Assembly: GCF_030409685.1 (NCBI RefSeq)
Contig: NZ_JAUFQJ010000004.1
Coordinates: forward strand, 558,001 to 622,000
From: Ferruginibacter paludis
GTDB lineage: Bacteria; Bacteroidota; Bacteroidia; Chitinophagales; Chitinophagaceae
DNA: 64,000 nt
Direction: 5' to 3'
Numbering within the stretch: position 1 is the first letter of the stretch; every line of letters begins with the position of its first letter. Under the pieces are notes generated by a model. The model saw only the letters and a program-made list of their open reading frames with translations, was not told the DNA's origin and did not search any database. The position numbers and the translations under genes are program-made. Below, piece by piece: positions 54,721-63,624 of the stretch.

Positions 54721-56703
54721 ATGAAATGTGTTCTATTTACCTTCTTTCTTTTTTTATCAGCAATTCCTGCCGTTGTACGCAGTCAGCAGTACAATAAAGA
54801 CAGCATACAAAATATTATCAACAATATCCGGAAACAGCCGGTGGATACATCCAATCTCAGGCAATTGAGAGAATTGGGACATACTCTTTTTGATGAAGAC
54901 AGCGCCCTGTCAAAACAAATTCTGGATGAATCGCTGGCTAAAAGTATTACACTTGGCGACAGGGATGCCATTACCAACAGTTACAGGATGCTTGGCCTTT
55001 GGTACAGTAATTTTAATTTTAAAGACAAAGCGATGGAACTGCACCAGGCATCGCTGAATTCTGCCAAAATAAATCACCATTTATACCTGATGGCGGGCGC
55101 CTATTTTAATATGGGCAATATTAAATACTGGAAAGGCCAGTACGATAGCTGTATCGACTACTACCTTAAAACAGCGGCCTTGTATGATGACCCTAAAATT
55201 TTTGAGGACAAATCGCTACAACAAAAAATGGTGGAGAAAAGAAAGTCTGATGTGTATTGCAACATGAGTGCTGTGTTTAACACCTTAAAAAATTTGCCAA
55301 AGGCAGATGAGTATATTGATAAAGCACTGGCCATTGCTGAACGACAGCAAAACAATGCCGCCTTTGCATTTTATATACAGCAAAAGGCTGACAACTATTT
55401 CGAAAACGGGCAAGCGGAAAAAGCGCTTCGCACCCGCCAAAAATATTTACCGCAAATGGAACAGGGTATTTTGCCAAAAACTTTTTTGCAGGGCGCTTAC
55501 CAGAATATTGCCCAGGATTATTTGGTATTGGGCAAAACAGATTCTTCCAAAATATTTGCCACCAAAAGCCTGGAAACCGCTACCGGCCTGCGCATACCCG
55601 ATGGTGTTGCAGCGTCCAACTGGTTGCTGGGACGCATTGCATTAAAAGAAAAACAATTTTCAGTGGCAGAAAGTTACCTGGACAAAAGCCGGGCATATTT
55701 GTTAGAAAGTGAAAACCCTACGGATAAAAGAGACTACTATGATGTAATGCGGCAACTGATGTTTGCCGAAGGAAAGTATAAAGAAGCGTATGCCTTTTTT
55801 GAAAATTACATTGCCGCCAACGACAGTATTATGAACGGCGAAAGAACCCGGCAGTTTAATGAACGGGAAGCCCGCTACCAATCAGAAAAAAAAGATGACC
55901 AGATAAAAATACAGCAGGCATCCATTGCACAAAAAAATACCATCAATTATTTGTTGGGTGGTGCTGCACTTGCCCTGCTAACGATAGGTATGTTGATGGT
56001 GCGTAACTACCGGCACCAGCAAACCATTCAACAACAACGCATCAACGACCTGGAAACAGAAAAACAATTAACCGCCACGGAGGCGGTGCTAAAAGGCGAA
56101 GAGCAGGAAAGAACAAGGCTGGCTAAAGATTTGCATGATGGATTGGGAGGTATGCTAAGTGGCATAAAATACTCCATGAATACGGTAAAGGGAAATTTAA
56201 TTATGACGCCTGATAATGCGCAGGCTTTTGAACGAAGCATGGATATGCTGGACAGCTCCATAAAGGAAATGCGGCGGGTGGCGCACAACCTGATGCCGGA
56301 AGCATTGGTTAAATTTGGTTTGGATACGGCATTAAAAGATTTTTGCAATGACATTAACCTGAGTGGCGCTTTAAAAGTAAACTACCAGTCCATCGGTCTT
56401 GAAGCGGCAGTCATTGATCAGACGACCTCCATCACTATTTACCGGGTAATACAGGAGCTGATTAATAACGCTATCAAACATGCTGCTGCAACCCAGGCCA
56501 TTGTACAGCTTAGTAAATCCAACGAACGCTTATCGGTAACGGTGGAAGATAATGGAAAAGGGTTTGATCCGTCAATCTTAAAAAATGCTAAAGGGATCGG
56601 CTGGAGCAATATTGAAAGCAGGATTGATTTTATGAAAGGGAAAGTGGATATACAATCAGCACCCGGCGATGGCACTTCTGTACTGATTGAATTACCTGTA
56701 TAG
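54721..56703 (+). CDS. TPR sensor histidine kinase 3 (HisKA_3 type)
   Basis: The 660-residue protein has a signal-like start (MKCVLFTFFLFLSAIPAVVRS-Q), TPR repeats (about 60-380), a membrane span (about 406-428), His472 in KDLHDGLGG and an intact HATPase (ELINNAIKHAAA, DNGKGFD, GIGWSNIES). Its cytoplasmic half matches kinase 2 almost residue for residue in the HisKA_3 region (MKGNLIMTPDNAQAFERS versus VKGNLIMTPDNAQAFERS). It lies 35 bp before the response-regulator gene, so this pair is surely cotranscribed. Confidence 0.93.
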   Translation: MKCVLFTFFLFLSAIPAVVRSQQYNKDSIQNIINNIRKQPVDTSNLRQLRELGHTLFDEDSALSKQILDESLAKSITLGDRDAITNSYRMLGLWYSNFNFKDKAMELHQASLNSAKINHHLYLMAGAYFNMGNIKYWKGQYDSCIDYYLKTAALYDDPKIFEDKSLQQKMVEKRKSDVYCNMSAVFNTLKNLPKADEYIDKALAIAERQQNNAAFAFYIQQKADNYFENGQAEKALRTRQKYLPQMEQGILPKTFLQGAYQNIAQDYLVLGKTDSSKIFATKSLETATGLRIPDGVAASNWLLGRIALKEKQFSVAESYLDKSRAYLLESENPTDKRDYYDVMRQLMFAEGKYKEAYAFFENYIAANDSIMNGERTRQFNEREARYQSEKKDDQIKIQQASIAQKNTINYLLGGAALALLTIGMLMVRNYRHQQTIQQQRINDLETEKQLTATEAVLKGEEQERTRLAKDLHDGLGGMLSGIKYSMNTVKGNLIMTPDNAQAFERSMDMLDSSIKEMRRVAHNLMPEALVKFGLDTALKDFCNDINLSGALKVNYQSIGLEAAVIDQTTSITIYRVIQELINNAIKHAAATQAIVQLSKSNERLSVTVEDNGKGFDPSILKNAKGIGWSNIESRIDFMKGKVDIQSAPGDGTSVLIELPV

Positions 56704-56738
56704 TAAATTAAATATTTCGTGCAACGATAAAAAATAAC

Positions 56739-57356
56739 ATGGCAATAAAAGTCTTTATCACCGACGATCATTACATGGTAATTGAGGGTATCCGTTCTTT
56801 ATTACAAAATGAAAAAGGCATTGAATGGGCAGGCCATGCATCCAACGCGGCCTCCTGCATGGCTTTTTTACAAAAACAGCAACCCGATGTTATTTTAATG
56901 GACATCAGTATGCCTGATAAAAGTGGCATAGATTTATGCAAAGAGGTAAAAGAAAAATATCCCGGCATTTTTATAATTGGGTTGAGTACGTTTAACCAGG
57001 AAAGTTTTATACAAAAAATGATGGACAACGGCGCTTCCGGATACGTACTAAAAAACGCTACGCAGCAGGAACTGATGGAAGCCATTGAAACCGTGGTAAA
57101 AGGCAAAACCTATTTCAGTCATGAGGCAGCCCAGGCTCTTATTCAACATACAGACAGCAGCAAACCCATATTAACACGAAGAGAAAAAGAAGTACTGCTG
57201 TTAATTGCCGAAGGAATGACGAATAATGAAATAGCCAAGCAACTTTTTATCAGCACTGCAACGGTAGATACCCACCGCAAAAATTTACTTGCCAAAACAG
57301 ATGCAAAAAACACGGCCTCTCTTGTAAGGATAGCTACACAGTTGAATTTAATTTAG
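56739..57356 (+). CDS. NarL/LuxR-type response regulator
   Basis: The 205-residue protein has a receiver domain (about 1-120) with acidic pair Asp9-Asp10, phospho-acceptor Asp55 (VILMDISMPD) and Lys105, then a LuxR-type HTH (about 144-205: LTRREKEVLLLIAEGMTNNEIAKQL, STATVDTHRKNLLAK). It is the only regulator in the kinase cassette, so it probably takes phosphate from all three kinases. LuxR-type domains commonly bind 18-20-bp dyads as dimers, which makes it the best candidate to bind the ATCCYGTAAAAANRGGAT sites (inference). Confidence 0.95.
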   Translation: MAIKVFITDDHYMVIEGIRSLLQNEKGIEWAGHASNAASCMAFLQKQQPDVILMDISMPDKSGIDLCKEVKEKYPGIFIIGLSTFNQESFIQKMMDNGASGYVLKNATQQELMEAIETVVKGKTYFSHEAAQALIQHTDSSKPILTRREKEVLLLIAEGMTNNEIAKQLFISTATVDTHRKNLLAKTDAKNTASLVRIATQLNLI

Positions 57357-57517
57357 CGCCTGCTTATTAAAAGATAATGGAATCTTTTCCTATCAGCATC
57401 GCTTCCTCCTTCTTAATAAAAAATAGTACACTAAAATATGCACCAGGCATCAGCAATTCAAAAATGCCATGAAATGTAGCCTGCCGTCAAAGCGTGAAAA
57501 TGCTGATGACTACAAAA

Positions 57518-58810
57518 TCAATCTGCCATACTGGTAGTATCCTGCATCGATTTCCTCGCAAACAACAACGCCACCAAAGTAAGCGCCGCCGTTACAGAAA
57601 GGTAATAACCAACATAAGGAAGCCCGTAGGTTTTTGCCAGCTTGGTACCGAGGTAAGGTGCCAGTGATGCACCCAAAATACCTGCCAGTGTAAAGGCAAG
57701 CGAAGCCCCGGTATAGCGCACAGTTGGAGGAAAAATCTCCGCCAGCGCAGTGCCGATCGGGCCATAGGTTAGTCCCATCAAAAAAAGCCCGATAGAAAGA
57801 AAGCTTACTATTAATGGCCAGCTTCCGGCACTGAACAACACCGAAAAGAATAAGCCGAAAACAATGATGCAAACACTGGCGATGATCAGCATATTACCCC
57901 GCCCATACCGATCGGCTATTACCGCAGATAGCGGTATGGCCAAGGCAAAAAACAACATGGCAATCATCTGGGCGCTCAGGAAACTGGCCCGGTCATAGTG
58001 CAATGCGGAAGTTCCCCAGCTGAGTGCAAATACTGTCATCAGGTAAAAAAGCAGGAAGGTGGTAACGGCCACCAATGTTCCCAACACAAGTACCCTTGTA
58101 TGTTTAACCAGCACTTCTTTAACGGGGATTTTAATCCTTTCATTATTTTCAATCACTTTCACAAATTCCGGTGTTTCTGTAATTTTTAGGCGCACGTAGA
58201 GCCCCACAAATACCAGCAGGGCGCTTGCAATAAAAGGTATGCGCCAGCCAAAGTCAAAAAATTGCTGATCTGTCAATACTTTACCCAATACCAGGAAGGT
58301 GCCGCTGGAAAGCAAAAAGCCAATGGGAGCACCCAGTTGAGGAAACATACCATACCAGGCCTTTTTACCGGGCGGTGCATTTTCAGTTGCCAGTAATACT
58401 GCCCCGCCCCATTCGCCACCTAACCCCAGGCCTTGCCCGAAGCGAAATAAGGCCAGTAAAATAGGTGCAGCAATACCAATGGATTGATAGGTTGGCAACA
58501 ATCCAATCGCTACCGTTGATGGGCCCATCGTCATCAATGCGGCTACGAGCGTAGCTTTACGACCAATCCGATCCCCGAAATGGCCAAACAATGCCGCACC
58601 AATTGGCCTTGCAAAAAAGGCCAGGGCAAAAGTGGCCAGCGATTCCAGCGTGCTGGTTGTAGGATCACTGCCCGGGAAAAAAAGTTTTGGAAACACCAAT
58701 ACCGCCGCCGTGGCGTATATATAAAAATCAAAAAATTCTATCGTGGTGCCAACAAGACTGGCAATCAATATTCGGCTGGCACTATTGCCCGAAGGTTTTA
58801 TTTCATTCAT
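57518..58810 (-). CDS. MFS transporter, metabolite:H+ symporter family
   Basis: The 430-residue protein has 12 membrane spans and the MHS-family patterns: SLVGTTIEFFDFYIYATAAVLVF at the start, FGHFGDRIGRKATLV (loop 2-3), RFGQGLGLGGEWGGAVLL (span 4) and RIPFIASALLVFVGLYVRLKITETPEF after span 6. Relatives carry shikimate, alpha-ketoglutarate, proline/betaine or citrate. The substrate cannot be told from sequence. It is convergent with the regulator gene and monocistronic. Confidence 0.93.
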   Translation of the reverse strand: MNEIKPSGNSASRILIASLVGTTIEFFDFYIYATAAVLVFPKLFFPGSDPTTSTLESLATFALAFFARPIGAALFGHFGDRIGRKATLVAALMTMGPSTVAIGLLPTYQSIGIAAPILLALFRFGQGLGLGGEWGGAVLLATENAPPGKKAWYGMFPQLGAPIGFLLSSGTFLVLGKVLTDQQFFDFGWRIPFIASALLVFVGLYVRLKITETPEFVKVIENNERIKIPVKEVLVKHTRVLVLGTLVAVTTFLLFYLMTVFALSWGTSALHYDRASFLSAQMIAMLFFALAIPLSAVIADRYGRGNMLIIASVCIIVFGLFFSVLFSAGSWPLIVSFLSIGLFLMGLTYGPIGTALAEIFPPTVRYTGASLAFTLAGILGASLAPYLGTKLAKTYGLPYVGYYLSVTAALTLVALLFARKSMQDTTSMAD

Positions 58811-59172
58811 ATAACAGTTGAGTTTCGGTTAATTTAACGGAGCGGCAATTTAAGTTATTCGGTTTAAATTGGCTGCCACCACTACCAGTTATTACAATGC
58901 TTTTACAGAACATCAGCACTACCACATTGAAATAGTAAGAAAAAAATATTGGTCCGGCCTAAGAAGCCTTGTGGATCATCGTTGCATCGCCCTCTTGTAC
59001 CTTTACAGCTATGGGGTACAGGGTTGCACTGGTAATGATAATTTCGTACATAATCTTTACAGCACATATTAAAGTGATGTGCCATAATTAAATAAATCAA
59101 TGATGTTTGTGTTAAACGATGATTCGATAAAGCTTACAGAACAAAAATTACAGCAGCGTCTGAAGGATTTTT
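58811..59172. other. Intergenic, no clear gene
   Basis: About 360 bp between the MFS and SDR genes. A 37-codon plus-strand frame starts at 59100 (MMFVLNDDSIKLTEQKLQQR...) and runs into the SDR 3' end; it could be a gene remnant, but I see no family match. Confidence 0.4.
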
Positions 59173-59919
59173 TTACCTGCCACCTGAAACATCCAGCAAT
59201 GCGCCGGTGATATACGAAGCTTCGTCAGATAATAACCAAAGAATGGTACTGGCAACTTCTTCCGGTTGCCCTGCCCGCTTCATTGGCAGCTGCGCTTTTA
59301 TGCGGTCTACCCGGCCCGGCTCTCCCGCCTTACCATGAATGCCGGTATCAATAATTCCAGGGCGTACCGCATTCACCCGTATTTTATCATCTGCCAATTC
59401 TTTGGATAAACCCAATGTGAAGGTATCAATGGCACCCTTGGTGGCCGCATAATCTATAAATTCAAAAGGAGCTCCGTGTTTAACAGCCGTAGAAGAAACA
59501 TTTACGATAGTACCGCCCGTGCCATTTACCTTTACAGCCATGCGTTTGATAGCTTCCCTGGCGCATACAAAACTGCCGATTACATTGGTGGCAAATATTT
59601 TATGCAGCCGTGCAGCAGACATGTCAACCAGTTTTTGCTGGGATTCAATGATGCCGGCATTGTTTACCAATGCGGTTAACGGTCCAACTTGCCGGTCTAT
59701 TGCAAGAAACATATTTTCCACTGCAGCTTCATCCGAAACATCTGCCTGGAAAGCAAATGCTTCTCCACCTTCCTCCCGTATAGCGGTCACGATCTTATTT
59801 GCTGCAGCATGATTTTGCCTGTAGTTGATACATACCGTAGATCCCCTCCGGGCCGCCAGGTAAGCGGTGGCTGCACCAATACCATCACTTCCCCCGGTTA
59901 TTAAAATAATATTTTTCAT
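59173..59919 (-). CDS. Short-chain dehydrogenase/reductase
   Basis: The start is set at 59917-59919 (MKNIILITGGSDGIG), as the family begins there; an upstream ATG adds nine unrelated residues. The 248-residue product is a classical SDR: cofactor motif TGGSDGIGAA, NNAG, catalytic Ser in NVSSTA and YAATK (Tyr-x-x-x-Lys), and a C-terminal ITGALLDVSGGR. An Arg after the second strand (NYRQ) suggests NADP preference. The substrate is unknown; FabG-like or sugar/alcohol dehydrogenase roles are possible. Confidence 0.93.
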   Translation of the reverse strand: MKNIILITGGSDGIGAATAYLAARRGSTVCINYRQNHAAANKIVTAIREEGGEAFAFQADVSDEAAVENMFLAIDRQVGPLTALVNNAGIIESQQKLVDMSAARLHKIFATNVIGSFVCAREAIKRMAVKVNGTGGTIVNVSSTAVKHGAPFEFIDYAATKGAIDTFTLGLSKELADDKIRVNAVRPGIIDTGIHGKAGEPGRVDRIKAQLPMKRAGQPEEVASTILWLLSDEASYITGALLDVSGGR

Positions 59920-60267
59920 TGATTTACTTTTTTGATTGGAGTACAATTATCGGATTGTAAAAATACAGCGAACCGACTTCACTCCATCAGGATGCTTTTA
60001 AATTTACTTCGCAGGCGAGCCCTTGCACGGAGTCGCAAATACTTGCAGCCAGCATCACCCTGCCGCGACTCGCCTTAGAAATAGTTTACTGCCCTAATTA
60101 CATTACTATTCCCTACCTGCCACAGGTCAGGCATAATGTATAAATTAGCCTTTTGTTTATTAACTTCATATAGTTAACAATCTTCGGATGGAATTTCTGG
60201 TCTGGCAAGATAAATATCTGACATACCGGCAATCCTTATACGTTGCACAAACTTATAAAAACATATT
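59920..60267. other. Intergenic, no gene seen
   Basis: About 350 bp between divergent genes, with a locally GC-richer patch at about 60010-60075. A short CCTG/CAGG hairpin near 60118 is too small to call. No ORF with coding character was found. Confidence 0.45.
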
Positions 60268-60702
60268 ATGGTAACATTTTCAATTCGCGATGAAATCGTT
60301 GAAGTAATCAACAAACTGTTTGTATATACAGACATGCAGGAATGGGAGAAATTACAGGACGAAATTTTCTCCAACGACGTGCTTTTTGATATGTCATCAA
60401 TGGGTGGCGAAAGAGCTGAAACTACTTCCAAAGAAATATGCAAAACCTGGAAGAAAGGCTTTACCGGAATTGATGCAATCAATCATCTTGCAGGCAACTA
60501 CCTCGTACAGATACACGACACGGTAGCTACCGTTTTTGCCTATGCAACCGCCACACATTACAAAGCATCTGCCACCAACGGCAACACAAGAGAGTTTGTT
60601 GGCACCTATAATATCAGTTTATTAAAACATGGAGTTGGTTGGCGGATTTATGAATTTAAATACAATTTGAAATTCACAACTGGTAATATTGATTTGAGTT
60701 AG
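60268..60702 (+). CDS. SnoaL/NTF2-like protein
   Basis: The 144-residue soluble protein has the NTF2-like cone fold pattern: helix with IVEVINKLFVYTDMQEWEKLQ, then IFSNDVLFDMSSMGGE, GIDAINHLAGNYLVQIHDTVATVFAYATATHYK and a closing strand GVGWRIYEFKYNLKF. Such proteins bind or isomerise small hydrophobic ligands; no catalytic Asp-His pair is obvious. It appears monocistronic. Confidence 0.87.
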   Translation: MVTFSIRDEIVEVINKLFVYTDMQEWEKLQDEIFSNDVLFDMSSMGGERAETTSKEICKTWKKGFTGIDAINHLAGNYLVQIHDTVATVFAYATATHYKASATNGNTREFVGTYNISLLKHGVGWRIYEFKYNLKFTTGNIDLS

Positions 60703-60729
60703 CGTCCACACCCAACCATACAATAAAAA

Positions 60730-60750
60730 AAGACCTTATAAAAAGGTCTT
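60730..60750 (-). terminator. Terminator of the 69-aa protein gene
   Basis: On the minus strand AAGACCT (from AGGTCTT, 60744-60750) pairs with AGGTCTT (from AAGACCT, 60730-60736) around a short A/T loop and is followed by a T run. A runs on both sides mean it may also serve the convergent SnoaL-like gene. Confidence 0.75.
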
Positions 60751-60778
60751 AAAAAAAACTCGAAGCTGTTTCTACTGT

Positions 60779-60988
60779 TTAAATAAAACGAATGGTATTT
60801 CTTCTGTGAGCGAATGTTCTGCTCGCTGATTTTTTGTTTCTTGCAATGTTCCAGAGATCTACTACTTTAAGGGAAGTTTTGCCCGTCATATCCACGTTTG
60901 TTGCAATGGTTTCTTTCACTTCAGTAACCAGGGCTTTCATTGATTCATTGTCTACGGGAACATAAGACGTTACTTGATTGGTTGTCAT
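60779..60988 (-). CDS. Small protein of unknown function
   Basis: The 69-residue protein has no signal peptide or membrane span. It has an acidic-polar first half (NESMKALVTEVKETIATNV) and a C-terminal basic aromatic tail (KVVDLWNIARNKKSASRTFAHRR). The D-L-W-N-I-x-R-x-K motif resembles small conserved Bacteroidota proteins, but I cannot name the family. Its own good -7 element, a long leader of about 105 nt and a terminator argue that it is a real gene. The basic tail could bind nucleic acid. Confidence 0.6.
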   Translation of the reverse strand: MTTNQVTSYVPVDNESMKALVTEVKETIATNVDMTGKTSLKVVDLWNIARNKKSASRTFAHRRNTIRFI

Positions 60989-61098
60989 TTTCTTGTTTTT
61001 TAGGGTTTATACAATTAATTATTCCTACGAGCGCCGGTACGGCAATGAAAGAAGTTGGTGGGGTTACATATTCACTGCTACTGTCGTCATAGGGAATG

Positions 61099-61106
61099 CA
61101 AATGTA
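61099..61106 (-). promoter_or_regulatory. -7 element of the 69-aa protein gene
   Basis: On the minus strand 61099-61106 reads TACATTTG, a full match to TAnnTTTG. A TTG further upstream is 24 bp away, a little long. The predicted leader is about 105 nt, with no start codon closer. Confidence 0.45.
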
Positions 61107-61346
61107 GACCTTGATTGGACGGGTGTAAAACAATGTTTGTGTTGCTTACCTGACACCTAAGCTGGCAAATATTTCTGCTTTAACTTGTTATCCAATAAGT
61201 TACACACTTAAGTACCATGATGGCCAACAACGAAATCGCATACGGTAATACGGCCGTACCAAGGGTCGTATGGAATTAAAAAGCGCTTTTCTATTCCATT
61301 TACCACGGGCTTCCTTCAAAGAATAATTTAGCCCGGCATAAAATGT

Positions 61347-61712
61347 CACCTGGAAGCCGGCATTGCCTTCTGGCATACAAAAAAGGAAAACACACCCGAA
61401 AAATGGGAAAGCATTTTACAGTTGTATAACCAGTTGCTGCAATTGCAATACTCGCCTGTCGCAGCATTGAACAGAACATATGCATTATCTAAAACCAACG
61501 GAAAAGTGGCAGCCATCATTGAAGCTGAGAAATTGCAGCTCACAGACAACCACTTTTATTTTTCCTTATTGGGGCATTTGTACACTGGCGTTGATAATTT
61601 AAAAGCAATGCAGCATTTTGAAACAGCGTTAAAATTAACTGGGTCACCTTCAGACAAAATAACCATAACCAAAAATTTAGACAGACTTAAAGAGAAGAAA
61701 TGCGACCATTAA
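61347..61712 (+). pseudogene. C-terminal fragment of an ECF42-type sigma factor
   Basis: The frame from 61347 to TAA 61710-61712 reads HLEAGIAFWHTKKENTPEKW, then LLQLQYSPVAALNRTYALSK, then FSLLGHLYTGVDN and a final helix. This is the TPR-like C-terminal half of ECF42/DUF6596 sigma-70-family proteins. The frame is closed upstream by TAG at 61329-61331, and the DNA before it shows no trace of the sigma region 2/4 domains. It is therefore a truncated remnant, not a full gene. An internal TTG start could in principle express 96 residues, but this lacks the DNA-binding part. Confidence 0.8.
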
Positions 61713-62043
61713 AAACTGGCTGAGAATTTTCTCTTGATGCGAAGCCTACGAATATATCTTCCGGTAACTTATCCAATGATTATAATCATGTTTATCCAGC
61801 CATAGTTCTGCCAACGAACAAACTGGGGAATATTTTATACACAACCAAAATTGTCAGGCTTAAAGATTGCCTTTGTCTTACATAATAAGACGGTATCTCT
61901 TTTTCTTATACCCTAGATATACAATCAATAGATTGATTGCTGAATTTGGCACAGCCATTGTCAGGCCTATAATGTTCAGCGCTATAAAATTGATCAATTG
62001 TTAGTCACTGCTGCTTTACTTATATTGAAATCTACCGGTTATA
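61713..62043. other. Intergenic, no gene seen
   Basis: AT-rich sequence between the sigma-factor remnant and the mla operon. The mla promoter must lie here; I could not place it with confidence. Confidence 0.45.
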
Positions 62044-62838
62044 ATGGAAATTGCAACAACCAAGAAAGAAAAATATTATCTGTCAAAAGGAATAGACGGC
62101 TTCTTCATCAGCGCTTCAAAAACATTTCGTTTTGTATTTAATTATTTTATCGAACTTTTCCGGCCACCGTATGAGTTTGGCGAAATTGTAAAGCAATGTT
62201 ATAAGGTAGGCTGCGATTCGCTTCCGTTGATATCCCTTACCGGCTTTATCATCGGCATTGTATTCACCAAACAATCGCGTCCTTCGCTGAGTGATTTTGG
62301 TGCTACCTCCTGGTTGCCTTCCCTTATTGGCATCGCAGTTTTCAGGGCACTTGCCCCACTCGTGACTGCCTTAATTTGCGCCGGTAAAGTAGGCTCCAGT
62401 ATTGGCGCTGAACTTGGTGCCATGAAAGTAACGGAACAGATTGAAGCGATGGATGTGTCAGCATCCAAACCATATAAATATTTGGTTTTTACAAGGGTAA
62501 CGGCCTGCGTTTTTATGATGCCATTGCTGATGTTGTACACCTCCTTTGTCGCCTTGTTGGGTTCCTACATCAATGTACAAACCAACGAACATACCAGCCT
62601 GGCAACTTTTATAGCCAACGCATTTGATAAGATTAATTTCCTGGATTTAAAAGCCTCAGTTATTAAGGCGGTTGTCTTTGGCTTTACCATTGGTATGGTA
62701 GCCTGTTACAAGGGATTTACCACAACACGTGGCACCGAAGGTGTGGGCAAAGCGGCCAACGCAGCGGTGGTAACTGCCATGTATCTAATTTTTATTGAAG
62801 AACTGATGATAGTGCAGATAGTGGGCTGGTTCAGGTAA
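62044..62838 (+). CDS. mlaE: MlaE-family ABC permease
   Basis: The 264-residue protein has about five or six membrane spans and the MlaE/YrbE signatures: GFIIGIVFTKQSRPSL, FRALAPLVTALICAGKVGSSIGAELGAMKVTEQIEAMDV (the family hallmark), and a C-terminal GTEGVGKAANAAVV. It is the permease of the MCE lipid-transport system that moves phospholipids between inner and outer membrane. It is followed after 13 bp by the ATPase and then by the MCE protein, the canonical order. Confidence 0.95.
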   Translation: MEIATTKKEKYYLSKGIDGFFISASKTFRFVFNYFIELFRPPYEFGEIVKQCYKVGCDSLPLISLTGFIIGIVFTKQSRPSLSDFGATSWLPSLIGIAVFRALAPLVTALICAGKVGSSIGAELGAMKVTEQIEAMDVSASKPYKYLVFTRVTACVFMMPLLMLYTSFVALLGSYINVQTNEHTSLATFIANAFDKINFLDLKASVIKAVVFGFTIGMVACYKGFTTTRGTEGVGKAANAAVVTAMYLIFIEELMIVQIVGWFR

Positions 62839-62851
62839 CAAAAAATATGCA

Positions 62852-63616
62852 ATGGAAATAAACGATACAACAGGCAAAGAAATAGTGATTGATATTAAAG
62901 AGCTCTATAAATCTTTTGGTGACAATCATGTATTGCGGGGTGTGAATTTAGAAGTAGACAGGGGCGAAAATGTGGTAGTGCTTGGCAGGTCGGGTACGGG
63001 CAAATCAGTACTGATAAAAATCATTTGCGGCTTGCTTACACAGGACGAAGGCTCGGTAATAGTATTGGGTGAAGATGTAAAAAATTTAAGAGCCAGGGAG
63101 TTGGAAGCGCTGAGATTAAAAGTAGGCTTCTCTTTTCAGATGAGTGCGTTATATGACAGCATGACGGTAAAAGAAAACATCGCTTTTCCATTGATGCGCA
63201 ATTTTAAACACCTTACCAAAGCAGAGGTAAAGAAACGGGTGGATGAAGTACTGGATGCCGTATCACTGATCAAAAGCAGGGATCAATACCCCGCTGAACT
63301 TTCGGGCGGACAAAAGAAAAGAATCGGCATTGCCAGAACGTTGGTGTTGCGGCCGGAAATTATGTTATACGACGAACCAACAGCAGGTCTGGATCCAATT
63401 TCCAGCATAGAAATAAACAGCCTCATCAATAGTATAAAAAAAGAATTTGGTGTTTCTTCCATCATCATCACACACGACCTGGTTTGCGCCAAAGTAACCG
63501 GCGACCGGTTGGTAATGATGTTTGATGGCGTGGTACAAAAGCAGGGCACCTTTGAGCAAGTATTTGATTCGAATGATGAAAGAATAAAAAGTTTTTACGA
63601 ATACAACTTTACATAA
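62852..63616 (+). CDS. mlaF: MlaF-family ABC ATPase
   Basis: The 254-residue protein has Walker A GRSGTGKS (about 48-55), Q loop FSFQMSALYDSMTV, signature LSGGQKKR, Walker B IMLYDEPTAGLD and the switch histidine in IIITHD. The Phe-Gln-Met-Ser-Ala-Leu-Tyr-Asp-Ser segment after the Q loop is characteristic of MlaF. It powers lipid transfer with MlaE and the MCE protein that follows. Confidence 0.95.
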   Translation: MEINDTTGKEIVIDIKELYKSFGDNHVLRGVNLEVDRGENVVVLGRSGTGKSVLIKIICGLLTQDEGSVIVLGEDVKNLRARELEALRLKVGFSFQMSALYDSMTVKENIAFPLMRNFKHLTKAEVKKRVDEVLDAVSLIKSRDQYPAELSGGQKKRIGIARTLVLRPEIMLYDEPTAGLDPISSIEINSLINSIKKEFGVSSIIITHDLVCAKVTGDRLVMMFDGVVQKQGTFEQVFDSNDERIKSFYEYNFT

Positions 63617-63624
63617 AAAAGAAT

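Noticed and set aside
57369..57388. AAAAGAT/ATCTTTT hairpin between the regulator and the MFS gene
   Set aside because: The stem is AT-only and no T run follows, so it is too weak to call a terminator.
59100..59210. 37-codon plus-strand frame near the SDR 3' end
   Set aside because: It overlaps the SDR coding region, has no homology I can recognise and is short enough to be chance.
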